From CAZAPG01 sp964486935 (GTDB lineage: Bacteria; Chloroflexota; Anaerolineae; 4572-78; J111): a DNA stretch of 64,000 nt. This document shows, piece after piece, positions 51,366-60,171 of this stretch. The translations under genes were made by a program, and so were the position numbers. The notes beneath the pieces were generated by a model. It searched no databases. It was not told the origin of the DNA and worked only from the letters and a program-made list of their open reading frames with translations. Location: contig CAZAPG010000002.1 of NCBI GenBank assembly GCA_964486935.1, positions 124,001-188,000 of the forward strand. The letters run 5' to 3'. Position 1 is the stretch's first letter, and each line of letters begins with the position of its first letter.

Positions 51366-52189
51366 TGATTGAATTAGCGCCGCGTCATAAAACCGGTTTG
51401 AACTTATCCGGCCCGGTTATGATTGCTGCCGGCTTTTGCGGGTATGGCGACGCCTACCAACACCTGATTGATTTATCGGTATTTGGCGCGGTAGTTACCC
51501 GGCCCATTACCCTGAAACCGCAGCGCGGCGCGCCCCAACCAAGGGTAGCCGAAACTCGAGCCGGATTTATTCTTGATACCGGCCAGCAAAATCCGGGCGT
51601 CAAAAAGGTGCTCGACCGGTATCGCCGGGTTTGGTCCCGGCTGGGCGTGCCGGTAATTGCCCACCTGCCGGCCGACGAACCGGACAACCTTACCCGCACC
51701 ACCCGCGCCTTAACCAGCGCCGGAGTTGTTGTTGCCATTGAACTGGGAACGCCTCAATGGGCCTTGCCCGAAGATATATCTGGCTGGATTGGGGCGATAC
51801 AGGCCGGCTGCGAGCTGCCGCTGCTGGTCAAATTACCGGCGGGCGCTTCTTATGAACTGGCTCAGACGGCTGTTGATAATTACGCCGACGCGCTGGTGGT
51901 GGGGGGGGCGCCATTGGGTACGGCGGTTGCTGCCGGTGGACAGTGGGTAACGGGTCAGTTATATGGCCCAATGTTGCACAGCATGGTTTTGCACGAACTT
52001 CAGCATTTGGCTGATTTCGAATTACCTGTGGTAGCTGTTGGCGGTGTTCACACCGTGGAAGATATCCACCAATTTCTCAAAGCCGGGGCCACAGCAGTGC
52101 AACTAGACTCTCTGCTGTTTGTAGACCCCCGGCAGGCCGGGGAGGTTGTCAAGGCTGCCACGCTTTTTAATCTGGATGAACAAGATTAG
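51362..52189 (+). CDS. PyrD-like (class 1B dihydroorotate dehydrogenase) protein lacking the usual catalytic loop
   Basis: 275 residues, FMN TIM-barrel. N-terminal PVMIAAGFCGYGD and the LDTGQQNPGVKKVLDR segment match class 1B enzymes, as does the C-terminal VVAVGGVHTVEDIHQFLKAG phosphate loop. The central NxSCPN catalytic motif is replaced by AIELGTPQWALPEDI, so the catalytic Cys is absent, and the downstream NT pair after the Lys strand (PLLVKLPAG) is VGG. It may have a different substrate or be a non-catalytic partner. It keeps a PyrK-like partner in the same operon. Confidence 0.8.
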   Translation: MMIELAPRHKTGLNLSGPVMIAAGFCGYGDAYQHLIDLSVFGAVVTRPITLKPQRGAPQPRVAETRAGFILDTGQQNPGVKKVLDRYRRVWSRLGVPVIAHLPADEPDNLTRTTRALTSAGVVVAIELGTPQWALPEDISGWIGAIQAGCELPLLVKLPAGASYELAQTAVDNYADALVVGGAPLGTAVAAGGQWVTGQLYGPMLHSMVLHELQHLADFELPVVAVGGVHTVEDIHQFLKAGATAVQLDSLLFVDPRQAGEVVKAATLFNLDEQD

Positions 52190-52200
52190 GTGAAAAAATC

Positions 52201-52229
52201 TTGCCTAATTGGGCAAGCAGTGTTATAAT
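52201..52229 (+). promoter_or_regulatory. Promoter of the tRNA-Val gene
   Basis: TTGCCT (52201-52206), 17-bp spacer, TATAAT (52224-52229), 12 bp before the tRNA. The -35 region is also part of the small palindrome CTTGCC-TAATT-GGGCAAG. Confidence 0.75.
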
Positions 52230-52241
52230 TTCAGGCAATTC

Positions 52242-52315
<74 letters not shown>

Positions 52316-52401
52316 CTTTATCAAAACGGGGCAGATTTTATCTTATCAGATGAAATTTGTCCTATATTCTAAATATTCTGGCCGTTTCCCGGCCACTATT
52401 G

Positions 52402-52428
52402 AAGCCCCACCGAGTCCCGGTGGGGCTT
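52402..52428 (+). terminator. Hairpin terminator after the tRNA
   Basis: AAGCCCCACC / GGTGGGGCTT, perfect 10-bp stem, 7-base loop GAGTCCC, followed by TATTGGTTAATTT. About 86 bp past the tRNA. From 52430 to 52621 I see nothing beyond a weak dyad (ATCAAC/GTTGAT near 52540-52570). Confidence 0.75.
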
Positions 52429-52621
52429 ATTGGTTAATTTCGCCGGACCGTGCGCATTGTTAGACATTACATATTATGGCCGCTCCCGAGTTCATAAGCC
52501 CAACTCTCGACGAGCGGCTACCTTAAAGTAGCGAAGCCGTTATCAACATCCCGATGCCCCGGTTGATGTTATGTAGGCTTGGCCCTAAATGACCTTTTAA
52601 AACAGTTTCTTAGGTTTCCAC

Positions 52622-53206
52622 CTATTTGCCCCTGGGGGCCGGCACGAATTCCAGGTCTTCAAAACAGGCGAGCAGCACGTTGAAAAAAGTCTGGTAATGC
52701 TCTCCCCCCTTACTTGAGGCCGGAACCAGCGGGTTGTCAATGTGGTGAGCATCATAGTAAATCACGGTTTTGACCGGATGCAGCATCAATTGAATAAGCA
52801 GTACCAGGGCGTGACAGATAGAGACCAATCCCCGCTGTTCGGGAGCGATGGTCTCAAGCAGGTAACTCTCGCTGGCGTCGAGTGCCTTGAGACCGACATT
52901 GGAAGCAATGCGAACCCGGATACCAATCAAGGTGTGATTACCCCGCGCCAGCCAGCTCACGGTGACAGCGACCTGTTCCAAGTGATCTGCCCCTTGAAAA
53001 TGGTTGCGAATGCGCCGTCGCTTGACCCGCAGCTTCTTGAGCCTGCCGGGAGCCTGGGGCAGTAACAAGGACCGGATGTCAACCTGAGTATGCTCGTAAC
53101 TGTTCTTGAGGATGAGATCATTTTTGGCCGGCGTAATTTCGGGTTTGGGTTGAATGCCGGGCAGGGGTTGGTCTGTGATGATATCCTGGTCGAGGTAATA
53201 CATCAT
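52622..53206 (-). CDS. Hypothetical protein near an IS3-like scrap
   Basis: 194 residues, no recognisable family. A basic patch (GRLKKLRVKRRRIRNHFQ) and a hydrophobic segment (LVSICHALVLLIQLMLHPVK) are visible. No strong ribosome site precedes the ATG. It begins exactly where the transposase-like frame ends, so it may be a rearranged or invented frame in a scar. Composition is plausible for a protein, but nothing supports function. Confidence 0.3.
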   Translation of the reverse strand: MMYYLDQDIITDQPLPGIQPKPEITPAKNDLILKNSYEHTQVDIRSLLLPQAPGRLKKLRVKRRRIRNHFQGADHLEQVAVTVSWLARGNHTLIGIRVRIASNVGLKALDASESYLLETIAPEQRGLVSICHALVLLIQLMLHPVKTVIYYDAHHIDNPLVPASSKGGEHYQTFFNVLLACFEDLEFVPAPRGK

Positions 53207-53210
53207 CAGC

Positions 53211-53285
53211 TTTCAAGCGCCCTTTACCAGGATAAGCCTGCTTGCCATCTCGTCGAAATTCTTGCCGCCAGCGATACAGGGAGTT
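53211..53285 (-). pseudogene. Fragment of an IS3-family OrfA-type transposase
   Basis: About 25 codons, NSLYRWRQEFRRDGKQAYPG then KGRLK, match the HTH/linker of IS3 OrfA proteins (usually YRWRREFxxxGxxAFPGxG). No flanking transposase, no second OrfB and no inverted ends are found. A degraded remnant only. Confidence 0.55.
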
Positions 53286-53443
53286 ATCACTAAAAATGTG
53301 ACCTATTCGGTCAAATGTCAACAGAATCCAGAGTTCTAACATTTTCCTAACCTGCCTCACAGCTAAATCCTATTATTTTGCGCTACACTCTACCCCAGCT
53401 TTTTTTCTGTTCAGATAATCAACCCAGAGAGTATTTTCCCCAA

Positions 53444-54652
53444 ATGAGGCAACCACATAATTCAACCCCAAACCTGTATTGGGCTGCTGTGCCTGTACTG
53501 GCAGCTATTTTGTTTTTTTTCTTGGCAATGAGCTTGATTGAACCGAAGATAGCACATGCCGAAGTGGTCGAACCTATTGAGTTTGACCGGATGCCTACCG
53601 CCAGCATCACCCTGACAACCAGCGCCGTAGGCGATGAGCTAACGCGGGTTCAGTGTTCAACCGGCTACTCGGCTACCATTTACGCCGAAAATTTAACCTC
53701 GCCGGACGGGTTGGCTTTTAGCCCTGCCGGCAACCTGTATGTGGCGGAAGAAAACCCCGGACGTGTTGGCCGGATTGGTTCAAATGGCGTAATTACTCCG
53801 GTGATTACCGGCCTCTCTAACCCTGAAGGCATTGCCTTCGACAGCAGCGGCAATCTATACGTGGTAGAAGATATTAAAAATGGACGGGTGGTCAAACTGG
53901 CTGCCGGTGGGGTGACTTCCAGCACGGTGGTGACAGGGCGAGACGCGCCGGAAGGAATTGTGTGGGTAGATGATGGCAGCGCCAACGGGATTTTGTACAT
54001 CACCGAGTCGAACCTGGAGTATGCAGCCAATAATTCCAGCAATACGCTCAGTGATTATAGTACTTATGTAACGGCCATATCTCTGCCTGGCGGTGTGGCT
54101 ACCAGAATTTTAACCACAACCGCTGTTTTTACGCCCAATGGCGGGTTTCCGCCTTCATCGGTAGATGCTACATTTTGGAGTTATTCTGGCATTGAATTTG
54201 GTTCCACTAATCTGCTTTATGTGGCTAACGAGCTATCCGGCCAAACCACTAGCGGAACTTATTTTGGTATTAATTACACGGCAGACTCCCGCGACAGCAT
54301 CTACACTGTTAATCCGGCCTCGCCAAGCGCCACAGCGTTGGCCGATAATGCGCTGCTTACGCCGGAAGGGGTACGTTTTTCAAATGGGGGCGATTTTCCG
54401 CTGTACGTGGCCGAAGAGGATGTGGGCAGCAGCAACGGACGCTTGAGCACTGTCAACTCAGATGGAAGCCACACGCCGTTTTGCGCCGGCTTTTTCAACA
54501 TCGAGGATGTAGCGATAGACTCAAACGGCTGGATTTATGTGAGCGAAGATAATCAGGGGCAGGCCAATCAAGGGCTGGTCATATTAATTAAACCGGCTGG
54601 CGGGGGGCCAGCGATGAGCAACGTCTATTTGCCGCTGGTGTTGAAAAATTAA
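53444..54652 (+). CDS. Secreted beta-propeller protein (SMP-30/NHL-like) with YLPLVLKN tail
   Basis: 402 residues from ATG 53444. N-terminal signal or anchor (WAAVPVLAAILFFFLAMSL then EPKIAHAE, a likely cleavage). The main part is a run of blades with G-L-A-F-S-P-x-G-N-L-Y-V-A type repeats (LAFSPAGNLYVAEENPGRVG, IAFDSSGNLYVVEDIKNGR, VAIDSNGWIYVSEDNQ). The last residues, SNVYLPLVLKN, are a short hydrophobic tail. Similar proteins are the ScyE/ScyD type and other NHL propellers. The function is unknown; extracytoplasmic location is likely. Confidence 0.8.
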   Translation: MRQPHNSTPNLYWAAVPVLAAILFFFLAMSLIEPKIAHAEVVEPIEFDRMPTASITLTTSAVGDELTRVQCSTGYSATIYAENLTSPDGLAFSPAGNLYVAEENPGRVGRIGSNGVITPVITGLSNPEGIAFDSSGNLYVVEDIKNGRVVKLAAGGVTSSTVVTGRDAPEGIVWVDDGSANGILYITESNLEYAANNSSNTLSDYSTYVTAISLPGGVATRILTTTAVFTPNGGFPPSSVDATFWSYSGIEFGSTNLLYVANELSGQTTSGTYFGINYTADSRDSIYTVNPASPSATALADNALLTPEGVRFSNGGDFPLYVAEEDVGSSNGRLSTVNSDGSHTPFCAGFFNIEDVAIDSNGWIYVSEDNQGQANQGLVILIKPAGGGPAMSNVYLPLVLKN

Positions 54653-54678
54653 TGTTCCTGTGGCCGCCGAGTTGCCGG

Positions 54679-55305
54679 TTAAAGGGGCGGCGATTCTTGC
54701 CCAACCATTAGCTCAACCAGCCGGGTTTCCAACTCGCCGTAACCCACCTGGCGATGCTCAAATTCCCAACCCATCGAGTCGGCTACGGCGCGGGCTTTTT
54801 GCAGCAACTTTTCAGAAGGGGCCTGGCTCAAATAGACCAGTTTCTGATAATTTCCAAAATAGAGCGGGGCCAGCTCTGGATGCCTGTCAAGGCCCAACCC
54901 CCGCAAAACGGCCTTTTCATAGGCCCGCAGCAGCCAGTCGGTTAAAAAGAAAGTGCCCGGCTCGTCAGCCATCAATTGGGCAAACTGGACGGCTCCGGCG
55001 TACATCTCGTAGCAGTGCGGCCCGCTAACCCGCACCACATTGTGTTTGGCCAGCACCTCGTCGATGCCGGTAGCGCCGCACTCGCCGTAAACCACAATTA
55101 CCCGCTCAAATTGATGGCGAATCTCGGCCAGCATCGCATCCAAATCTTGCGTAATTTTTAACGGTGTCATATGATGCAGGGCCGGCAGCGCCTTTAGCTC
55201 TACCTGCCAGCCGTGTTTGTCGATAATTTCTCTGGTTTCTTTGGCCAGCGCCCCGCAGGCAATAAAAAGCGTTTTAGGTTTTGAGTTTTGAGCTTCAAAA
55301 TTCAT
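54679..55305 (-). CDS. DUF1638 protein
   Basis: 208 residues from ATG 55305, which follows the stop of the pentapeptide gene after one base (TAAAATG). Typical start KTLFIACGALAKETREII, then VIVVYGECGATGIDE, VRVSGPHCYEMYAG and FFLTDWLLRAYEKAV. A cysteine/His-containing family of unknown function. Probably translationally coupled to the upstream gene. Confidence 0.82.
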   Translation of the reverse strand: MNFEAQNSKPKTLFIACGALAKETREIIDKHGWQVELKALPALHHMTPLKITQDLDAMLAEIRHQFERVIVVYGECGATGIDEVLAKHNVVRVSGPHCYEMYAGAVQFAQLMADEPGTFFLTDWLLRAYEKAVLRGLGLDRHPELAPLYFGNYQKLVYLSQAPSEKLLQKARAVADSMGWEFEHRQVGYGELETRLVELMVGQESPPL

Positions 55306-55306
55306 T

Positions 55307-56092
55307 TTATTGAGGTTGATTGTACACCTGCCCGTTAGGTAAAATGATGTTTTCAATTACGCCGGCCTTTTTGTATTCGTAAGCCTCAATCTCGGCGGCG
55401 GTAAAGTTGGCGCCAATGAGCAGCGCGCCGGTTAAATTAATACCTTCCAGTTTGGCCCCCTCCAGGCTTGTTTGTCTCAGGTACGACTCCCGCAGGTCGG
55501 CATAGCGCAAGTCAACCGTTTTAAGATTAACCCGCTCCAAATCCACCCGGTACATTTTGGCATGGTCCATAAAAGCGCCCCGCAGATTAGACCCCTGCAA
55601 GCTACTGCCGCTTAAATCGGCCTGCTCCAGCACCACTTCTCGCATGTAGGCGTCGATAATTTTGGCTTTGCGCAGATTAGCGCCGCGCAGTGTGGCCCTA
55701 AAGAGGTTGGCTCTGGTTAGATTGGCTTCGGCTAAATTGGCGTGGCTCAAATCGGCCTCGCGCAGGTCGGCCTCGCGCAAATCAGCCCCGCTCAAATCCA
55801 CTCCCTGCAAATTCTGCGCCGATAAATCGAACCCCTTAAACGAAATCGTTTTATCGCTACCGGCCCAGGCCAACACCAGTTTAAGCTGGCCCTCGCGGCT
55901 TTTCATATCTTCTTCTATAGAAGCGACATCCCGCTCTGTGACCTGTTTTTGAATAACCAAATCTCTAATGGCCGACTCGTAGGTATAGCCGGGCATCCAC
56001 TGGCGGCAGTGCTTGCAGATAACCGCCTTCACCCGAATCTCTTCATCGCAAAAGGGGCAGCGTTTCACGGCGTCAGCATTTGTATTTGGCAC
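55307..56092 (-). CDS. Zinc-ribbon pentapeptide-repeat protein
   Basis: 261 residues. Zinc ribbon near the start (RCPFCDEEI ... ICKHCRQW, four Cys). A short helical spacer (45-75) leads to about 25 pentapeptide repeats A(D/N)LxX, e.g. ADLREADLREADLSHANLAE and ADLSGSSLQGSNLRGAFMD. The right-handed quadrilateral helix these form often acts as a scaffold or DNA mimic. Function unknown. Confidence 0.85.
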   Translation of the reverse strand: MPNTNADAVKRCPFCDEEIRVKAVICKHCRQWMPGYTYESAIRDLVIQKQVTERDVASIEEDMKSREGQLKLVLAWAGSDKTISFKGFDLSAQNLQGVDLSGADLREADLREADLSHANLAEANLTRANLFRATLRGANLRKAKIIDAYMREVVLEQADLSGSSLQGSNLRGAFMDHAKMYRVDLERVNLKTVDLRYADLRESYLRQTSLEGAKLEGINLTGALLIGANFTAAEIEAYEYKKAGVIENIILPNGQVYNQPQ

Positions 56093-56142
56093 GGGCAGAA
56101 TCTCCTGCCCTAATTATAATCAATTAGGCAGAAGCTTGCCAC

Positions 56143-57426
56143 TTATTTTGTAATGATGGGTAAATAGATTAACAGGTTGGGGCTGGCTCTCATAACCTCG
56201 GCCAGCCGCCGGATTTTGCCGTTGCTGCCCCACTCGACCACATACAGCTCGCCGGCTTCATCCTCGCCAAAGGCGCTGATGAGAAAGTTGGTATCCAGCT
56301 CCTGTTCCGATGGCGCCCACGCGCCCGGCCCGGTAATCTGCTTGCTCCAGATGCGGCCCGACCCGTAATCGGCGTAAAAGTAGTGGCCCGCCAGCGCCGG
56401 GTACAGCGCCCCCCGGTAAACAAAGCCGCCGGTTACGGCGTTACCCAAAGTGTGATTGTACTCGGCAATCGGGTCGGTAAGGGTGAGAGAGGCGCAATTG
56501 CCGCTAAAATTAAAATTATGCGCTCCCTCGCGGCAGCGCCAGCCAAAGTTAAGGCCGCCGTTGCCGTTGGCCTGAAAATCAATTTCTTCCCACTGGTTTT
56601 GGCCCACATCGCCAATGTACAGGTCGCCGGTGGCCCGGTCAAAGCTGAAGCGCCAGGGGTTACGCAACCCCAGCGCCCAAATTTCATCCAGGGGGTTGCC
56701 GGGGCCAACAAAAGGATTATCGGGCGGAATGGCGTAGGGGAAGGCGCTATCGACATCCAGCCGCAGCATTTTGCCCAATAGCGAGCCGGTATTCTGGGCG
56801 TAGTTTTGGGGGTCGCCGCCGCTGCCGCCATCGCCGGTGGCAATGTACAGGTAGCCATCGACCGGGCTGAAAAACAACTGGCCGCCGTTGTGGTTGCTGT
56901 AGGGCTGGCTGATGATCAAAATGGTTTGGGCGCTGGCCGGGTTGGCTACATCCGGGTTGCCGCCCGACACGCTGTAGCGGGCAATCACCGTTGCGCCATC
57001 GCCGCTGCGGGTGTAGTTGAGGTAAAAATAGCCGTTGGCAGAGTAGTCAGGATGAAAAGCCAGCCCCAGCAGGCCGCGCTCGCCGCAGCAGCTTATCAGG
57101 CCGGATATGTCTAAAAAGGGCGCGCTCAACACGCTGCCATTTTTGATGATTTTGATGCGGCCGGTCTGCTCCACCACAAACAGCCGGCCCGACCCGTCGC
57201 CGGCGTGCGTTACCTGCACCGGAAAGGAAAAACCGGCGGCGATAATCTCATCAACTGTAATGTCGATACCGGTGGCGGCGGGACGGGCCGGCCTCTCCGG
57301 CTCAGGCGGCGGTGGGTTGATAATGGTTTTGGCTTGCAGCGGCGCAATCATTAACAACAGCCAGACCAGCCCAAACAAAACCGGGCCGGCAATTACGGTT
57401 GCCCTGGCGATAACTTTCATCGGCAA
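56143..57426 (-). CDS. PQQ-dependent sugar dehydrogenase-like secreted protein with YLPIITK tail
   Basis: 427 residues. N-terminal signal segment (VIAGPVLFGLVWLLLMIAPL). Six-bladed GDH-type propeller: GRLFVVEQTGRIKIIKNG, GLLGLAFHPDYSANGYFYLN, YLYIATGDGGSGGDPQNYAQ, ALGLRNPWRFSFDRATGDLY, IGDVGQNQWEEIDFQANG, FYADYGSGRIW. The family binds PQQ and Ca; sugars or aldehydes are the usual substrates. The last residues NLLIYLPIITK match the tail of the propeller at 53444-54652. A second start at 57420 (MKVIARATV) is possible. Confidence 0.85.
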   Translation of the reverse strand: MPMKVIARATVIAGPVLFGLVWLLLMIAPLQAKTIINPPPPEPERPARPAATGIDITVDEIIAAGFSFPVQVTHAGDGSGRLFVVEQTGRIKIIKNGSVLSAPFLDISGLISCCGERGLLGLAFHPDYSANGYFYLNYTRSGDGATVIARYSVSGGNPDVANPASAQTILIISQPYSNHNGGQLFFSPVDGYLYIATGDGGSGGDPQNYAQNTGSLLGKMLRLDVDSAFPYAIPPDNPFVGPGNPLDEIWALGLRNPWRFSFDRATGDLYIGDVGQNQWEEIDFQANGNGGLNFGWRCREGAHNFNFSGNCASLTLTDPIAEYNHTLGNAVTGGFVYRGALYPALAGHYFYADYGSGRIWSKQITGPGAWAPSEQELDTNFLISAFGEDEAGELYVVEWGSNGKIRRLAEVMRASPNLLIYLPIITK

Positions 57427-57606
57427 TCCCCCACGTTGCTGTTATAGATATTGGCTGGTTTGTGTCTGGGGTAATCTTGCAGAGCGAGGTTCAAAAATTG
57501 AAGCGGGTCTCTTTTTAGAGTCTGCTATAACAACATTAAGTTACGGTGAAGAGATTATTGGGAGATTAAAAATTTGGCCGGTGTCATTAAATTTTCGCCT
57601 GCCGGG

Positions 57607-59556
57607 CTATCCAAAAATGATTGTTAATAAGCCGCTGCCAACGCACAAAAACAGGACAACCCCCACGACAATGGCAATAATCGTTCCGGCGTCAAACTCG
57701 CGGCCCAGGCGAATCTCCTCGCCATCAAGGGCTTGTTTGACGCCCTGCACGGCCTGCCGGGCGTGATAGTCGGCAGACTGGTTGCTAACGCCGGTCCAAT
57801 GCCAGCTCGATTCGGCCAGAGGCGCTACTATTTTGGTAGCGGTTGCCGTTGCTGCGGCGGCTGCAACCTGGCCGCTGTTGAGCGATTGCCACGAGCCAAT
57901 GATGAAATTGGCAGAATTGAGCGCCGCCGCCGAAAACGGCTGGCCGTCCATTGCGGCCTCGGCCTGGGCGGTAAGGCCCAACGGCGTCAGCCGAACATCG
58001 GGCAGCTCCTGCCGAAAGCGGCTGACCAGTTGCCGCCCCAGTTGGCCCTCGCCGCCATCAATAACCACCACCGAGATATTGGCCAGGCGTTTGGCTTCGG
58101 TTTGCTGCTCAAGCCGGCTATCCCGCCGAATGGCTGCCCAGTGGTACAGCCACACGCCGGCTGCCACCAGGCCAATAACCAGCGCGTTCAGCACCAGGGT
58201 TAAAAAATCGTCCGGCAAATCGGCTCCCAGCAGGGCAGTTAAAATGTGATAAACAAACCAGCCGATGCTGCCAAAGACGGCCAGCGAAGCGATGAACACA
58301 AAAAAGTAGAGGTAGATTTTACGCACGGTTGAACGTCGCTCATCGAGGCCGGCGGCCTGCACATCGGTAGCGGCCAGTTTTTGCATTGACCGCCAGGGCA
58401 GCAGCCAAACCGGCGCGCCGACCACCGTCATGGCAGCGTAAAGGGCCACCTGTTCGCGGTAAAAGTTCAGGCCAACCATGGCGGGCAAGGTCAGCAGGTC
58501 GATTAATTGGGTTAGCAGCCCCACCACGCCGCCCAGCAAAGCTATCAGGCCCAGAGCAGCAACCAGATAGGCATAAATTCGGCGCACCGCGGCCTGCCGG
58601 GGAACTTCCGGGGCTTGCCCGGCATCGCGGCGCAAAACGCGCCAGTGATAGGCCCAAAACAGAGCGCCAACCAGCAGCATTGGGGCAACCAGGCTCAACT
58701 GGCTCAACAGCGGCTCCGGCGAGGGCGGCGCGCCCAGGGCCAGTTCGATAAAGCGTTTAAGCAAAAGCGCGCCGCTGCTCAGGGCCATTACCGAGTAGGC
58801 AAAAACGGCCAGGTACAAATACACTTTGCGGAGCGTCGAACGCTCTTCGACGGGGTGGCCGCTGAAGAACTCTTGCTGCAAGATGAGCCAATGGCCGCCC
58901 CACAAAGCCAGGCCAATAAGCAATTGGGCGCTGTAGTTGGCTACCGGGGTTTGCCAAATCACCAGCGTGGCCGATTGCATGAGGGTTTGCAGCAGGCCGA
59001 TGACTCCCCAGGTAAGCGCGACCAGCCCGGCCAGGGCAAAAGCCAGCAAATAAAGGCGGCGAATGCTCAGATTAAGGACCAGGGTTGACGGGTTTTGCCG
59101 GTCGGACAGGGGCCGGGCCAGCCGCCAGTGGTAAACCCAGACCACTGCCCAAATTAGCAGGGCGGCCACATGTTCGGCTGTGGTCAGGTCGTAGGGGTAA
59201 TAATTGGGGCGGATGCCGCCGACCAGCGCCACCAAACCATTATCCACCAGCCGGTAAATGTTGGCGGCAATGGGCGCGGCTCCGGCGGCCATAATCAGGT
59301 AAAAGTAGATTTGCCGGATGAAAGATTCTTGCTCTTCCCGGTTGTGAGCGGCCAGGCGCTGGGCCATTAGCCAGTGAAACAGATAGATGGGCAGGCCCAC
59401 AATTATAACCGCCAGCAGCGAGGCCAGCCCGGTTATCTGCCCGCGGCCAATGCCTTCGCTTAAAATCAGGCGGACCAGGCCAATAACGGCCCAACTCACT
59501 GCCACCAAACTGATGGCCGATACAAGATACAAATAGATACGTCGCACGGTTAACAT
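57607..59556 (-). CDS. Membrane protein with six DUF5671-like repeats
   Basis: 649 residues. About six repeats of ~80-100 residues, each opening with an aromatic membrane helix, for example VRRIYLYLVSAISLVAVSWA (start), IRRLYLLAFALAGLVALTWG, LRKVYLYLAVFAYSVMALSS, VRRIYAYLVAALGLIALLGG and VRKIYLYFFVFIASLAVFGS, and closing with a W-x-x-Q-W-x-x-x-R loop region. A soluble domain follows (~475-600) and a final helix (GTIIAIVVGVVLFLCVGSGL). Function unknown. It shares a short spacing with the next gene upstream (59566-60048). Confidence 0.8.
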   Translation of the reverse strand: MLTVRRIYLYLVSAISLVAVSWAVIGLVRLILSEGIGRGQITGLASLLAVIIVGLPIYLFHWLMAQRLAAHNREEQESFIRQIYFYLIMAAGAAPIAANIYRLVDNGLVALVGGIRPNYYPYDLTTAEHVAALLIWAVVWVYHWRLARPLSDRQNPSTLVLNLSIRRLYLLAFALAGLVALTWGVIGLLQTLMQSATLVIWQTPVANYSAQLLIGLALWGGHWLILQQEFFSGHPVEERSTLRKVYLYLAVFAYSVMALSSGALLLKRFIELALGAPPSPEPLLSQLSLVAPMLLVGALFWAYHWRVLRRDAGQAPEVPRQAAVRRIYAYLVAALGLIALLGGVVGLLTQLIDLLTLPAMVGLNFYREQVALYAAMTVVGAPVWLLPWRSMQKLAATDVQAAGLDERRSTVRKIYLYFFVFIASLAVFGSIGWFVYHILTALLGADLPDDFLTLVLNALVIGLVAAGVWLYHWAAIRRDSRLEQQTEAKRLANISVVVIDGGEGQLGRQLVSRFRQELPDVRLTPLGLTAQAEAAMDGQPFSAAALNSANFIIGSWQSLNSGQVAAAAATATATKIVAPLAESSWHWTGVSNQSADYHARQAVQGVKQALDGEEIRLGREFDAGTIIAIVVGVVLFLCVGSGLLTIIFG

Positions 59557-59565
59557 GTTGCCCTC

Positions 59566-60048
59566 CTAGCGGTCGGCTTCATCCCAGCCATAGCCCCAAT
59601 AGGGGTAGGGGAATCCGGTTAATTTCCAGACGCTGCCATCGCCGGCGGCGCGCAAAAAAGCGGTATCTTTGCTGGTGTAGGTGCTGCTATCAAACAGGCT
59701 GCCGGGCCGGTAGGTGGTAATAGTAACATCCACCTGGGTGTGAACATCGCCCATGCGGGTTTCGCCGATGCTCAGGGATGACTCTTGATTTTGGGTTAAT
59801 CCGCCCACTTCGCGGATAAATTGGTCCAAATTCGGTTTGGCCTCAAGGTCGTCTGATAGATAGCCATACGCCTTTTCATAATCTTTGCGCTGAATGGCCA
59901 GAAAGTAGTTGTGAACCACTCCGGCCGGGGTGTCGTCAGCCATATATTCTTCCTGGTTGGGCGAACGCAGCAGCACCATCGTTACCGCCACAACCACCAG
60001 CAGCACAATGCCTGCTACAATGCCAATTAAAAATTTATCGTCTTTCAT
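59566..60048 (-). CDS. Single-pass membrane protein with DUF4878/lumazine-binding-like domain
   Basis: 160 residues. N-terminal helix (FLIGIVAGIVLLVVVAVTMVLL) then an NTF2-like cone fold: VVHNYFLAIQRKDYEKAYGYL, FIREVGGL, VTITTYRPGSLF, WKLTGFPYPYWGYGW. Usually an extracytoplasmic lipoprotein or anchored protein of unknown role. It lies nine bases upstream of the repeat membrane protein gene, so the pair may act together. Confidence 0.75.
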   Translation of the reverse strand: MKDDKFLIGIVAGIVLLVVVAVTMVLLRSPNQEEYMADDTPAGVVHNYFLAIQRKDYEKAYGYLSDDLEAKPNLDQFIREVGGLTQNQESSLSIGETRMGDVHTQVDVTITTYRPGSLFDSSTYTSKDTAFLRAAGDGSVWKLTGFPYPYWGYGWDEADR

Positions 60049-60171
60049 TGGTGGTTCCTTTCAACGTAAACAGACCCGCCTGCCGCAGCAAACGAGTTGT
60101 GGAAATTATCATTATGATAAGTATACCAGTTGGGGGTAAAGTTTGCACCTAACCAAAGTTAGGTTCGGTTT

